64,000 nucleotides of DNA from Cymbidium sinense. Lineage: Eukaryota > Streptophyta > Magnoliopsida > Asparagales > Orchidaceae. The notes under the pieces are model-generated. The model was given only the letters and a program-made list of their open reading frames with translations. It ran no database searches and had not been told where the DNA came from. This document shows positions 1 through 10,470 of the stretch, piece after piece. Position 1 is the stretch's first letter. The number at the start of each line of letters is the position of its first letter. The position numbers and the translations under genes are program-made. Location of the stretch: NCBI GenBank assembly GCA_021442155.1, contig CM038221.1:40123648-40187647 (forward strand), written 5' to 3'.

Positions 1-439
1 TTCTTAATTTCATGCATGTATGATATTTAATAAATATGTATCAAATAAATAATTTTATAATTACAATTAATTTCGAAGAAATGCCGGAAAGATTAGATGG
101 TGATCCTCCGAAATCAGACGAACTCCATCTTTGGAATAATTAACGAGTGAAATACAAGCAAGCAAGTGGTGAAGGTCGATCGATGAATTGCAGGGTAGTT
201 CGGTTGATTTCAGGTTGTTGATAAGTAGCATCATGAAAAAATCTGCGGCAGTGAGCACAATCGAGTTTGGTTGAGTGGATCAACATTTGAGGATATTTCA
301 AACGTTGAAACCATTGAGGAGTGATCACATAGTGGCGAAGATTGGTTGCTTAAAATTGGAAAAATTTTGGATGGGATGATTTATACAGCAGTAATCGGCA
401 TTTCTTTTTTGTATTAGAAAGGCGAAAGGTGGTGGCGAG

Positions 440-930
440 CTCAATGAGAAAGATTTGAAATGATACATATTACTCGATCAAATGGGATGAGTTTGTCAAA
501 GTATTCAAAGATTGGTTTATTCCTCCATGACTTTCTTTACAAGACAAATTTTTCAATCTAACTCGATCAAAACTATAATGCGATATGAAGCCGAGTTCAT
601 TTCTCTTTAGATATATTATATATCGATCTTCGGGAAGAGAAATGTCAAATTCTCGAGGTCTCGAGATCAATTAAGGTTGGCACATTTGATATCGATGAGT
701 TCTCGGTTAGTTGAAAGCAGGAGAATTGAAAATGAGTTGAATTTTTGCGGATGGGATTTCTGAGCAAAGCAAAACTTTGAAAGAAAGATTTCTCAAGAAA
801 ATTAAGTTTGATAATGACGAAACAAATTGATTGGAAAACTATTTGTGATAAGTGTGGAAAGCAACATTTTAATGATATTTGGTTGGATCGAGGAAATGTT
901 ACATGTGAATTGATTGTCAGAAGGATATAA
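440..930 (+). pseudogene. gag remnant of the gypsy element, with degenerate zinc knuckle
   Basis: Short stretches in shifting frames resemble the gypsy capsid region (WDEFVKVFKDWFIPPSL near 485-530, then a YEAEF segment near 585-600). At 844-867 the reading CDKCGKQH matches the start of the Tekay-type zinc knuckle; the following CCHC positions are damaged. Gag packages element RNA in intact relatives. This copy is broken by stops and indels and cannot make a capsid protein. Confidence 0.65.
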
Positions 931-1844
931 AATCATTCAATTATCGAGGAGGGTCAACAAAGAAAGTTTTGGAAGCCGGAAGCACTGATTTTTGAAACCT
1001 TGAAAAAAGAAACTTGAGCGAACCAACCTCCTAAAAGCGAGTTTTTATCACTCCATGAAGCGAAGGAATCAAATGAAGTGGTGTCGGGTATGCTTAAAAT
1101 TTGAATCATTTGGGTTGATTGTTTGATTCGGTGCTTGCATTCGTTCATTTCGATTTTTTCCACCGGTTTCGGTTGATATCTATTTACTTTTGAATGTGGT
1201 AATGCCTTACGGTGATAGTTTGAATCTGAATAGAAATGTGTTGTTGGCATTAACATTCAAGATAAACAATTTCCTACTAATTATCTTATCAGACATTTTG
1301 GCGTTATCTAGGTATGGATTGGTTGATCAAATATTTTCAACAATTGAATCTTTGGAAGAGGAGAGTGAAATTTTGCATGCACGGTGAAAAATCATTTTAT
1401 TTTTCTTGTGATAAGAATATATGTCTTCTTTGATTAGTGCGGTGAAAATTGAGTAAATATTTAAGAAGCGGTGAAATTGTATTTTAGCCAAATTAGATGT
1501 GTTGAATAAGGAGTGTTTGGTGAAAAACATTCAGGTTGTTTGAATTTCGATGTGTTTCACGAGGAATTACAGGTTCACCAACGAAGTGGAGTTTGGGATT
1601 GATGTACAACGCAGTACAACTTATACATAAATCTCCTACGGGATGGCTCAAGAATTGCGAATTGAAGTGTCGATTCGAATTGATAGCAAAGGATTTATTC
1701 GAGAACTCAAGTGGTCAGTATTATTTGTTAAGAAAAGGATGGGTACATGATTGTGTATTGATTAAGTTAAATAAAGTGACAATCGAAACAAGTATCCATT
1801 CTAGAGGATTGATGATTTATTTGATCGGTTGGAGGAGCCGTATT

Positions 1845-2720
1845 TTAAATTGATTTGAGATGGATATCATCAGGTTAGAGTTAAAGATACTGATATTTTT
1901 AAACAAGCTTTTGGAACCAGGTATGGACACTATGAATTTCTTGTTATAACTAATGCTCCTGCAGTCTTTATGGACTTAATGAATCGTGTTTTCAAGCCTT
2001 GTGGGCCAGGTTTGTTATCATCTTTATGATATTACGATTTATTCTAAAGCGGCGAAGAAGCGTCAAATCATCGAGTATTGTTTTAGAGTTGTTAAGACAA
2101 AATCGATTATATGCCAAATTTTCAAAATGTGAATTTTGGATGCATCGTCGCATTTAGGTGTGCTCGATTGGCGAAGGAGTTTGTTGATCCTCAAAAGTAA
2201 AAGCAATTTTAGAATGGTGCGAAAGAATGTTAAGTTCGCGGTTTTACGGAGCGGGTTATTACAAAGTTTGTCGAGATTTTCTCGTATTCGATGTCTATCT
2301 AATTTATTGAGAAAGGATGTCAATTCGATAGACATGAATGTGGCGAGTTTTCAAAATTGAAAAAGCATTTGACCATTTGCCGTTTAGCTATTCCATGAGG
2401 GCGGGGATTAAATATTTAGTGATCATCTTTAAAAGTTTGGGTTGTGTTTTAATGCAAAATAGAAAAGTAATTCTTATCTTTAGACAATTAAAATCTCGCG
2501 AAAGAAATTATCCGCGTGATCTAGAGTTAGCGGTGTTTTCTTTCTTAAAATTTGGAGGCATTACTTTATATGGGTGAAATGAAATTTTCTTGATCATGAG
2601 TCTTAAATATATCTTTACACAAAAGAATTGAATCCCAAAGAAGATGGCTTGAGTTTATTAAAGATTATGATTTAGATATTGATTATTGTCAGAACTAATG
2701 TGGTGGGCGATGCATTAAGC
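1845..2720 (+). pseudogene. pol remnant: reverse transcriptase and RNase H
   Basis: Reverse transcriptase is recognisable from [12 protein letters not shown] near 1,866-1,905, [10 protein letters not shown] near 1,918-1,948 and [16 protein letters not shown] near 1,950-2,000, with a damaged YIDD-like box near 2,020-2,045 and AKFSKCEFW near 2,115-2,140. RNase H follows: GCVLMQNRKVI near 2,440-2,475, RQLKSRERNYP near 2,485-2,515 and SLKYIFTQK near 2,600-2,630, ending in a degraded DALS motif near 2,710. Multiple frameshifts and stops break every segment. Confidence 0.85.
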
Positions 2721-2964
2721 CAGTAAATCCATGGAAATCGGTTGGATTATTGTCAAAGTCGAGTTGATCCAGAGAGGGCTGGTAGAAGTTAGAAAATTCG
2801 GTGATCTTGGGCGTTTATATCGATTTGTCTGTCAACTTTATTTGATAGAATCAAAGCACATGGCGGATGTGGATATGTCGACATTCATTGAACAAATCAG
2901 ATTAATCGAAGCATTTTCTTGTAGATCTGAGAGGGTATTATTCGGAAGAATTCCACAATTATAG

Positions 2965-4085
2965 GTACGGTGATGAATTGAGGCAAGAAATTTTACAGGA
3001 GGCTCATCAGGCAGGATATACTATTCATCCGGTAGTTAAAATATATAAAGATTTAAGCAACATTTTGGTGGTGGTATGAAAAAGACATGAATATATACAA
3101 ATGTCGAAACTTGTCAGTTGTTAAAGGCGAAAGACCGTGGATTGTTGTCATTACATACGAGTGGAAGTGGGAAGAAATTAGATGGATTTTGTTATGGGAT
3201 TTCTAGATGCAAGCGTGATAGTATCGGGTTGTTGTGGATAGATTGACAAGTCATTTCATTTCTTACCATGAAACAGGATTGATTGATAAATTGTCCAGAT
3301 TATATGTTAAAGAAATTGTAAAACGGTGTACCAAAAGTGATCGTCTCGCGAGAGATGGTAGATTTACTTAGGATTATGGAAAGGAATTGAGAGGCTTGGC
3401 ATGATTCTTAAGTACTTTTTATCCTCGAGATGGACAAGAAAACAATTCAAGTCTAGAAGATTTGTTGAGATTATGTGTTTTAGATTTTGGAGGTAGTTGG
3501 AAGAATATTCACATGATGAGTTTTCTTTACAATAATACTACCGTCCCAGTATTGAGATGGCTCAGGTATGAAGCCTATATGGTTGAAAGTGTAGAACTCC
3601 ATTGAGTTGGGTGAAGTGGGAGAAAAGGCATTGTTAGGTGAGTTGGTTGATCAATTCTGAGAAAATCAGATGTCGAGATAGATTGAAAATTTTCGGGATC
3701 GTCAATAAACGACTTAAAAATTTCAAAGTTGGAGAATTTGTATTCTTGAAAGTCAAACCTATGAAAGAATTAGTAGATTTGGTCGGAGGTAAATTGAGCC
3801 TAGTACATGGGACCTTTTGAAATCATGGAAAGGATTAGCAAACTACAGCTGCGCTTGACTTTCATCTGATATCTTTTTTCAATGTTGAGAAAATGGATCA
3901 CGATCTGAGCGAAGATTATATACAAAGTTTGAAATCTAGATTTGACTTATCATTGGAGCGGAAAAGATTTTGGAATTTGATGTGAAGAGATTACGAAATA
4001 GACAAATTTTATGTTAAAATTAAATGGAAGCCTGACCGTCAAAAACTTGGGAGGTTGAACGAGAGATGAGGCGAAGTTTCCTTCC
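2965..4085 (+). pseudogene. pol remnant: integrase and C-terminal region
   Basis: The zinc-binding and linker part is seen as GDELRQEILQEAHQAGYTIHP near 2,970-3,030. The catalytic core survives as scattered pieces: MDFVMGFLDA near 3,180-3,210, KSFHFLP near 3,250-3,275, EDLLRLCVLDFGGSW near 3,455-3,500 and a MAQ-RYEAYMV segment near 3,555-3,585. A GEFVFLKVKPMKE motif near 3,732-3,770 matches the integrase GPF/Y region preceding a chromodomain-like tail. The frame is broken many times. The three catalytic acidic residues cannot all be placed confidently. Confidence 0.8.
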
Positions 4086-4126
4086 GTTGAATGATTGAAG
4101 AAATTTCGAGGACGAAATTTTTTTTT

Positions 4127-4139
4127 AAGAGGGGGAAAT
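4127..4139 (+). other. Polypurine tract of the gypsy element
   Basis: The run AAGAGGGGGAAAT sits directly before an LTR-like start TGTAATATCC. In Ty3/gypsy elements plus-strand DNA synthesis is primed from such a tract, which fixes the 5' edge of the 3' LTR at 4,140. Confidence 0.75.
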
Positions 4140-5905
4140 TGTAATATCCAATTAGCTTATATTTTTCTAATTAATTTTGTATTAGCTAATTAATCCGTCG
4201 TTACTGTAGCAATGACTGTAGAACCCACTTTACTTTGCATGCAGCGGCCGGATTAAGGATTTAACGCGTGTATGGTTGGATCTCTCCCGCAATTTCCTTC
4301 ATTTCCTCGAGCGGTGTTCCCTCCTTTCTTTTCCTCTCTTTACTGCTTCGGCTCGCTGCGAAGCGCCGCCTTGCCAGGAGTCTCGTGGCCTTGACTATGG
4401 CGTGCTCGAGTTCGAAGTGTCGCCTTCTTGACGCCGATCTGCTCGCCCTCCGTCGACTTCATCAGGTCGACCCTCTTCCGCGGTCATCGTCAGTGGATCG
4501 CACGCAGGAGTTCAGTGAATCGATCGCCGAGAGAGGGATTTAAGGAAATTGGGTAAGTTATGCAATCCTTTTACTTTAAGTAATTGACTTGGGTTGTAGA
4601 AAATAAAAGGGTTTTGGGGGGAATCGAAAAATGTTTGGGGAAAATATAATAGATATGTGTGTAGTAGTATGAATGCGTTAATTTTGCAAATAAGGAATAT
4701 TATTAACTTTATGTTAATCTAATCAGGTATTTAGTATTGGTGTTAGTAGATTACGTTGGAATCGTCCGCGTGTTTGACGGATGATATGAGGAGACATCAA
4801 TTTCAGGTAAGATTGCAGTTTAAGCTGGTGATACTATCTTGTTAAATGTATTTATGAGTTTCATGTATTTAGAAGAGTTATTTCATTATAGGTTGTGTGT
4901 ACTCGAGGAGCACATCCGCGACAGTATAAACGAGGTGAGAACGTAATTCTAATTTAAATTCGGTTTATAGTCACATGAATATCATTGTTTCTGGATTTTT
5001 TAAATTGTATGAATAACATAGATATTCACGTAAATATTGTATAATTCTATTTGTTCGATGATTATAAGTAGTTAGTTCTTTTTTTTATTAGCGTATGATT
5101 TGTTGGGCGTATAGAAATGTTTTAAAGCATGTTGTAATAAATCTGATAATGTGATAAGCAAATGTCGGAAAAAATGATAGGAACGTATGTTATAGAAATC
5201 TGCAGATAAAAGTTAAAACGAGATGAGCGGCGGATCTTAGTATCCATCGATATTGAGGTTGGAGGTTAGTTTGTCAACAGTGTCATTGTTAGATAAATAG
5301 TTACCTGCGCTTCTTGACTTTAAATGGTAGGGTGTGACCTTTTGTTATGAAGTCAACATCTGATTATACGTAGCATTTAGAAAAATGATTTGATATAGAC
5401 GAAATGACTTTCGTTAAATAACTCGCTTTGACATGGCTTCTATGATCTACACGTATTGTTTACATTTCGCGGCATTGTTTCTGGGTTTTACTCTTACGAA
5501 TTTAAATATGCATGCGATTGTTCTCTTGTCTTGTTACGAGCTACTTTAGCATTTCTCATGAAAACTTTAGCTTATGATCTTCTGGATTGATAATTTGGAA
5601 AAGGCGAGGTGGGTAGAAAGTGTTTGTTGATTTGCAGTTTTGGGGTATATAGTTTTGGGAAGATTAAAGCTTTTTGCGTCTGAAATTTTATCTTGATAAT
5701 CTTCTACATATTTATTTACAAACTTAAAGATTTCGTCTTGGATTGTGATATGAATTAATTAGTAGATGAATTGTAAATTTAGTGATGATTTGATTAGATA
5801 TAAATTTCACTGGTTCAGTTAGCGGGTTGGAGCGTGTGGGAATCTGTGTCAATCAATTATCCTGATACCAGTTAATCAGAATAAGGTGGGGTCATCAGGT
5901 GTGAT
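4140..5905 (+). repeat. 3' LTR of the gypsy element (right edge uncertain)
   Basis: The LTR begins TGTAATATCC immediately after the polypurine tract. It contains a GC-rich block at about 4,240-4,550, as often seen in the transcribed part of Tekay-type LTRs, then AT-rich sequence. The end is placed tentatively before a GTGTGATA-like run near 5,905. The open frame at 4,268-4,543 shows no recognisable protein and is taken as LTR sequence. Confidence 0.55.
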
Positions 5906-6049
5906 ACTTAAAGAATAGTGGAACATCTAGATTGACTAATCTTAAATATATGAAGCTTAAAATATCTCTAAGATCATCATTATTCGAAATATCAATTATG
6001 ATGTTATTCATATGCCTTCATTCTAGCCGATTCGGTTGTTAATGCTTTG

Positions 6050-6760
6050 GTTTATTATTACTTCTGAAGATATTTTTATCATGCATGCTCTTTTTATTAT
6101 GCTCGCAATTGTGGGCTAAAATGAATTACAATCTTTTCATTATGCTCGCAATTGTAGACTAAAGTGACTTACGATCCTTATTCACACATAATACTTCACC
6201 CTTCATGCATCACACAACAATAATGTTCCCTTCTTTCAAACAACATCCTCAAATGGTGAAGCTTCTCTAGAACCTAATGTTGCACCCCTAGTCTTTGAAC
6301 AATAACATCCAGTCTTAGCACTCCTCACTAAAGCTAAGAAAGCCTAACACTAAGGAACTCTTTAGTTAGAACACTAAGTAGGGAGAGAGATTCAAGAAGA
6401 AAAAAGAGAACTCCCACTAACTGAAAAAGGTTTACAAGACTAGTATTACTCCAAATGCTTTGATAGAATAAAAATGAGGGGGAGGCTATTTATAGTCCTT
6501 AATCCTCCTTAAGAACATTATAGATTACAATATAATATATTTTTTTGAAGAGTATTATAAATAACTCCATATTCTTCATCTAAACACAAAAATGTTCTAG
6601 AGATTTTAGTATATTCTGGAAGCATCCTATTTCTAGTGCTTTGGGGAATCCTAGAGAGTTTTCTAGAAAATTGTAGGCTTCTCTAGGTTCTCCTGGTCCT
6701 TGAATGCCTTGTTTGATCAAGGGCATGTGATTAACCTCCTTGAAGCCTTAGGGTGTGACA
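6050..6760 (-). repeat. Putative solo LTR, minus strand
   Basis: Read on the minus strand, the segment starts TGTCACACCC at 6,760, carries a TATA-like box (TATAAATAG) at about 6,487-6,495 about 265 bp downstream, then a pyrimidine-rich leader; this is the usual layout of a plant LTR promoter. No internal retroelement domain follows in either direction, so a solo LTR is the simplest reading. The right flank is sharp, the left edge is not, and I could not identify a target-site duplication. Confidence 0.45.
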
Positions 6761-7239
6761 CTAAGCCTTGTATGGTACAAAAAATTAATACGCTCAAATA
6801 ATCATCATTAGGAAAGCTACTACGGTAGAATTGAGCATAAGTGGAAATGGTTGAATTTTAAAAAAGAGTGAAAAATTGGTTTTAATATGACAACATAAGC
6901 ATTATAAAACTTATAAATATCAACAACCTAATTCCATTTCTAAAATCTGTGCAAGCATTAAGAAACACCTAAAATTGATCTAATTAAAGAAAAAAACAAA
7001 AGTTTTTTAACTCTAAGAGGGTAGATATTGTTGATAGTGACAGTCTAGGAATCCTCCAATTGCATATATATTTCATATGATCATCTTAGGATAAGAATGA
7101 TCTTGAAAGCATCAAGTATCAATGTTGAGTTGCCCTTTCGATAAGCCTTTCAATAGTGGATCAATGTGTACATAAAAACCTTGAATTCAAACTAACAAAA
7201 AGTTTCAAGATACAAATGTACAGAAAACACGTCTCTCAT

Positions 7240-8300
7240 GATGAGAGAGTAATTGTCGATGAAATTTTAAGGAATGGAATAGTAGATAAGTCACTACCCA
7301 GAGATTTCGCCCTCATTTTGCGAGGACTTTAGATCTGACTCCAGGTTTCCTATAAACGTAAGCAACTATAGTTAATTATCCCTCCTAACATTAAGAAGAA
7401 CACTTTCGATTAAGGCTAGTCGATGAATCGTTAAATAACGTGTGTATAATAGTAGTGAGTAAATTTGAATATTTATAAGATTTAATATTTCAATTTAAAG
7501 CTTTTGTTTGAACGATGGCTCGATCAAGATCTCGTGGTTGTCATCCGGGTTGTCGATCACTTGGTCACTTTGAGGTAGTAGGCCAGATCGAAGGATCCTT
7601 GTTAAGAACCATAGATTGCGTCGATCAAGGTGTCTTTGTAAACCTGGGATTGAGTTTGTTTAAGAGGACAAATATAAGTCAACCTTAGCTAATAGAGAGC
7701 TTTTTTCCCAACCAAATATATTATATAATCCACAGCTCAAAGAGCAAAGTTGTTGGGGCATTGGTTTGACCAGTGATTTAGTGGTGTCATTTTGGAGCAA
7801 ACCAGTCAGCTCGATCGTGTATGATTATGTGGTGACATTTGAGGAAAAACATGACAAGGAGACACGTCACGTCTTTCGAACTTAAGATTATTTGAGTGTG
7901 AAAATAACTATGAACTTAAGAAGTGTGAATAGATTTATCTTTTGTAATTATATGATAGAATTAGCTTCTTAGATTTTATTAGATTAAAATTTTCATAATA
8001 TTATAATCGGATTTTAGATTTTGTTAACGGGGTCAAGACAAGGTGATTCATTCTTCAAAATTTATAGTCTTGGACCTTGTCATTCAACTTGAGCTTATGA
8101 TCGAGTTTGGGACTTTCCTCTTGAAAGTTTTAAATTGAGAAGCTATATTAACAATGATGTTGATAGATTTATCTTTTGTCATTTTATAATAAAATTAACT
8201 TCTTAGATTTTATTAAGTTGAAAATATTATAATAATATCATTAGATTTTTAAGTTTTGTTAACCCGGACCCAGTCTTAAGACCCAACCAGGGTGTAGATA
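7240..8300 (-). repeat. Dispersed repeat family R, copy A
   Basis: On the minus strand this matches the copies at 19,940-20,975 and 29,940-31,780. Shared anchors are the block around ACAAGGATCCTT, a run GATAATTAACTATAG, and a GCAAAATGAGGGC block near 7,310-7,325. Two upstream tandem modules containing GTTAACAAAA occur near 8,025 and 8,255. No coding capacity is seen. It may be an LTR or a nonautonomous element; class unknown. Confidence 0.6.
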
Positions 8301-8499
8301 TCTGTTCTTTCATTTTTGCATATGACTTGCATACTTCCCTAGATGTTTGATCTAGCGAACACTTCAACATACATAAAAGTATTTGTTCTCTTTTTTTTTG
8401 TATGAACATTAAGATGTTTAAATTGAAATAGTTATGTTTGCTATGACATATGTGTCAAATTGCAAGTATAAGTTTTGATAGCAAGCATAAATTTTGATA

Positions 8500-8960
8500 C
8501 CTAAAATCACAAATCAAATATAGTTCTGTTTTGTAGAATATGAGCATTTCAACTCATTCAAACACTAGTTATAAATCAAGTGAAGATCTGTTCTTTAAAA
8601 TATGAGTTTAACTTTCTCATCAACTAAATGAGCATCACATTAAAATGATCGCTTATATTTGTACTAAAAGATACAAAATATTTGTTTGCAAATCAAGTGA
8701 GTATCTATTCTGAAATATGCAAGTTTAATCCTTTCTAAGGCCATCATAAATCAAGTGTATATGTTTTGGAATATGTATATTCAATTCTTCCAAACACTTG
8801 CTAAATATCAAATGTAGTATCTATCTTATTAAAATTCCAATAAAGATTTAGAGGCAAGTTATAGATCAAGTGTGGATCTTCATTATAGGATATTATGTCA
8901 TAAGGCATATGCAAGCTCACTTTATTCAAATATTCACTTATGAAATCAAGTGTATGATGT
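8500..8960. repeat. Degenerate minisatellite built on an AAATCAAGTG core
   Basis: The core ATAAATCAAGTG or close variants recurs at about 8,515, 8,570, 8,688, 8,750, 8,812, 8,862 and 8,942, each followed by a variant of ATCTGTTC and an ATATGAG-type run. Spacing is about 50-115 bp, so units have diverged and some are lost. No gene is seen here. Confidence 0.5.
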
Positions 8961-9129
8961 TTCTCATAACACATATCAAAATCAAAAGAGAGATATGGGA
9001 TATTATAAGTTATATATGAGAGCTAACTACATTCAAATCTTTCCATGTAAATTAGAATTTGAAAGTATGAAAATTAATCCAATTGAAGCTAATATATGGA
9101 CTTGGGTCCAATGGGTTTTTAGATTTGAA

Positions 9130-9470
9130 AGAAAATTATAGGCTTAAAGAGTTCATGAGATGGGTTTTCTTTTTTTATAAGCCTATTTATAGATTAGGAC
9201 CTAATGGGCCTCTTGAAATAAGATAAAGTTATGAGCTAAAAGGTTTCTTGAGATAGTTTTTTTTTTCTTTTTATCAACACATTCATGAATTTGAGTCCAA
9301 TGGGCCTCTTAGGTTTAAAGGAATGTCATGAGCTTAAAAGTTTAATGAGATGAATCTTTCTCTTTTATCAACACATTCATGAATTTGAGCCCAATGGACT
9401 TCTTAAAACTTTAACAAAACTATGGGCTTAAAAAATTTCATGAGGCCAAATTATTTTTATAAGCCCACCT
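9130..9470. repeat. Degenerate tandem repeat, about 95-bp period
   Basis: Units containing CACATTCATGAATTTGAG, then CCAATGG and a GAGCTTAAAAG block recur three to four times, with clear copies starting near 9,280 and 9,375 and weaker ones upstream. Noncoding. Confidence 0.55.
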
Positions 9471-9539
9471 AAGGGAATCAAGATGAACCAAGCATGAAAG
9501 AAAGAGAATTTCAAGCCCTCATGACATTATTATCCCCTC

Positions 9540-9965
9540 TTTCTCTTCTTTTAAAATTTTTTTATTTATTTAACATAACACATCCTCTTTTTTTTATAAT
9601 ATTTTTCCTTTTATTTCCCCCTTTTTTTTTATTTAACATACATTTCTCCATTCCTTTTTTTTTTGCCATGACACAAATCCATAAAGAGGGAAAAAAAATT
9701 CTCATCTTCTCCTCTTTTTATTTATAACCTATTTATGAGTAAGTTATGAAAAAGAAAGAAATAAATCCACATTTTTATGGATTTTCTCCTTCACTCTCCC
9801 CATTTCCTTCTCTTTTCCTCTCCTTCATTTCATTTATTATTTTCCCTTTTCTCTTCTTTTCTCTTTTTTTCTTATTGATATGACATAATCTTGTGGAGAA
9901 AAGAAAAAAGCTTCTCACTTTTTTTTTAACCTTTCTTTCTTTCTTTCTCCCTAAATTCATGCCCT
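9540..9965. other. Noncoding pyrimidine-rich DNA
   Basis: Long C/T runs on the plus strand, with purine-rich complement, alternate with A-rich tracts. Open frames here are low-complexity translations of these runs and show no recognisable domain. I see no gene. Confidence 0.5.
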
Positions 9966-10470
9966 TTTTATGGGTAATTTAAAAAAAAAAATGACAAAGG
10001 AAATTGAAGGGGGATGGACTTTCTCTCCCCATTTTTTATGTCATTTATGTATATATATATATTTATTTGCATGCCATGATGCTGTGAAGAGAAGGGGGGG
10101 AGAAGAAGTTTTCTCCTCCTTAATATCATGCAAAAAGCCATATGACATTAGTGGGATGACATTAATCCCCTTTATATATATTGTCATCCATCCCATTTCA
10201 TGTGTAATTTAAAGAGGAATGATAAAAAAAATTAAAAGGGATGATGAATCTTCTCCCCTACCCCTTTTTTTTGTCATTTATGCATGCATATATGCATTAT
10301 TATATATCTTTTTTTTTTATATGGCATGATGTCGTGAAGAGAAAAGGGATAAAAAAAAATTATCCTCCTCCATAATATCATGCAAAAAAGCCATAAGATA
10401 TTAATGGGATGACATAAATCCCCTTTATGTATTTTGTCATACATGATATTAAATATTTTTGTCTTCATAC
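9965..10470. repeat. Two-copy tandem repeat, about 252-bp period
   Basis: Two successive units share, in order, a TCTCCCC run, TTTATG, a GCATGATG-GTGAAGAGAA block, AATATCATGCAAAAA-GCCATA, GGGATGACAT and AATCCCCTTTA. Matching landmarks lie near 10,070 and 10,321, and near 10,121 and 10,374. Open frames inside are chance products of the repeat. Confidence 0.65.

Larger units (their letters stand above)
1..5905 (+). mobile_element. Decayed Ty3/gypsy (Tekay/Del-like chromovirus) retrotransposon, 5' end outside window
   Basis: Remnants of gag, reverse transcriptase, RNase H and integrase occur in the order gag-RT-RH-INT on the plus strand, followed by a polypurine tract and an LTR start. INT after RH is the Ty3/gypsy order, and the integrase tail ends in the context usual for Tekay/Del elements just before the 3' LTR. 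No fragment keeps a long open frame; stops and frameshifts occur throughout, so the copy is dead. It lies antisense to the UPL gene and, if that gene continues leftward, inside its last intron. The right edge near 5,905 is a guess because the 5' LTR is not available for comparison. Confidence 0.85.

Noticed and set aside
4268..4543. A 91-codon open frame in the gypsy LTR
   Set aside because: It is inside the LTR, has no recognisable domain and owes its length to the GC-rich composition.
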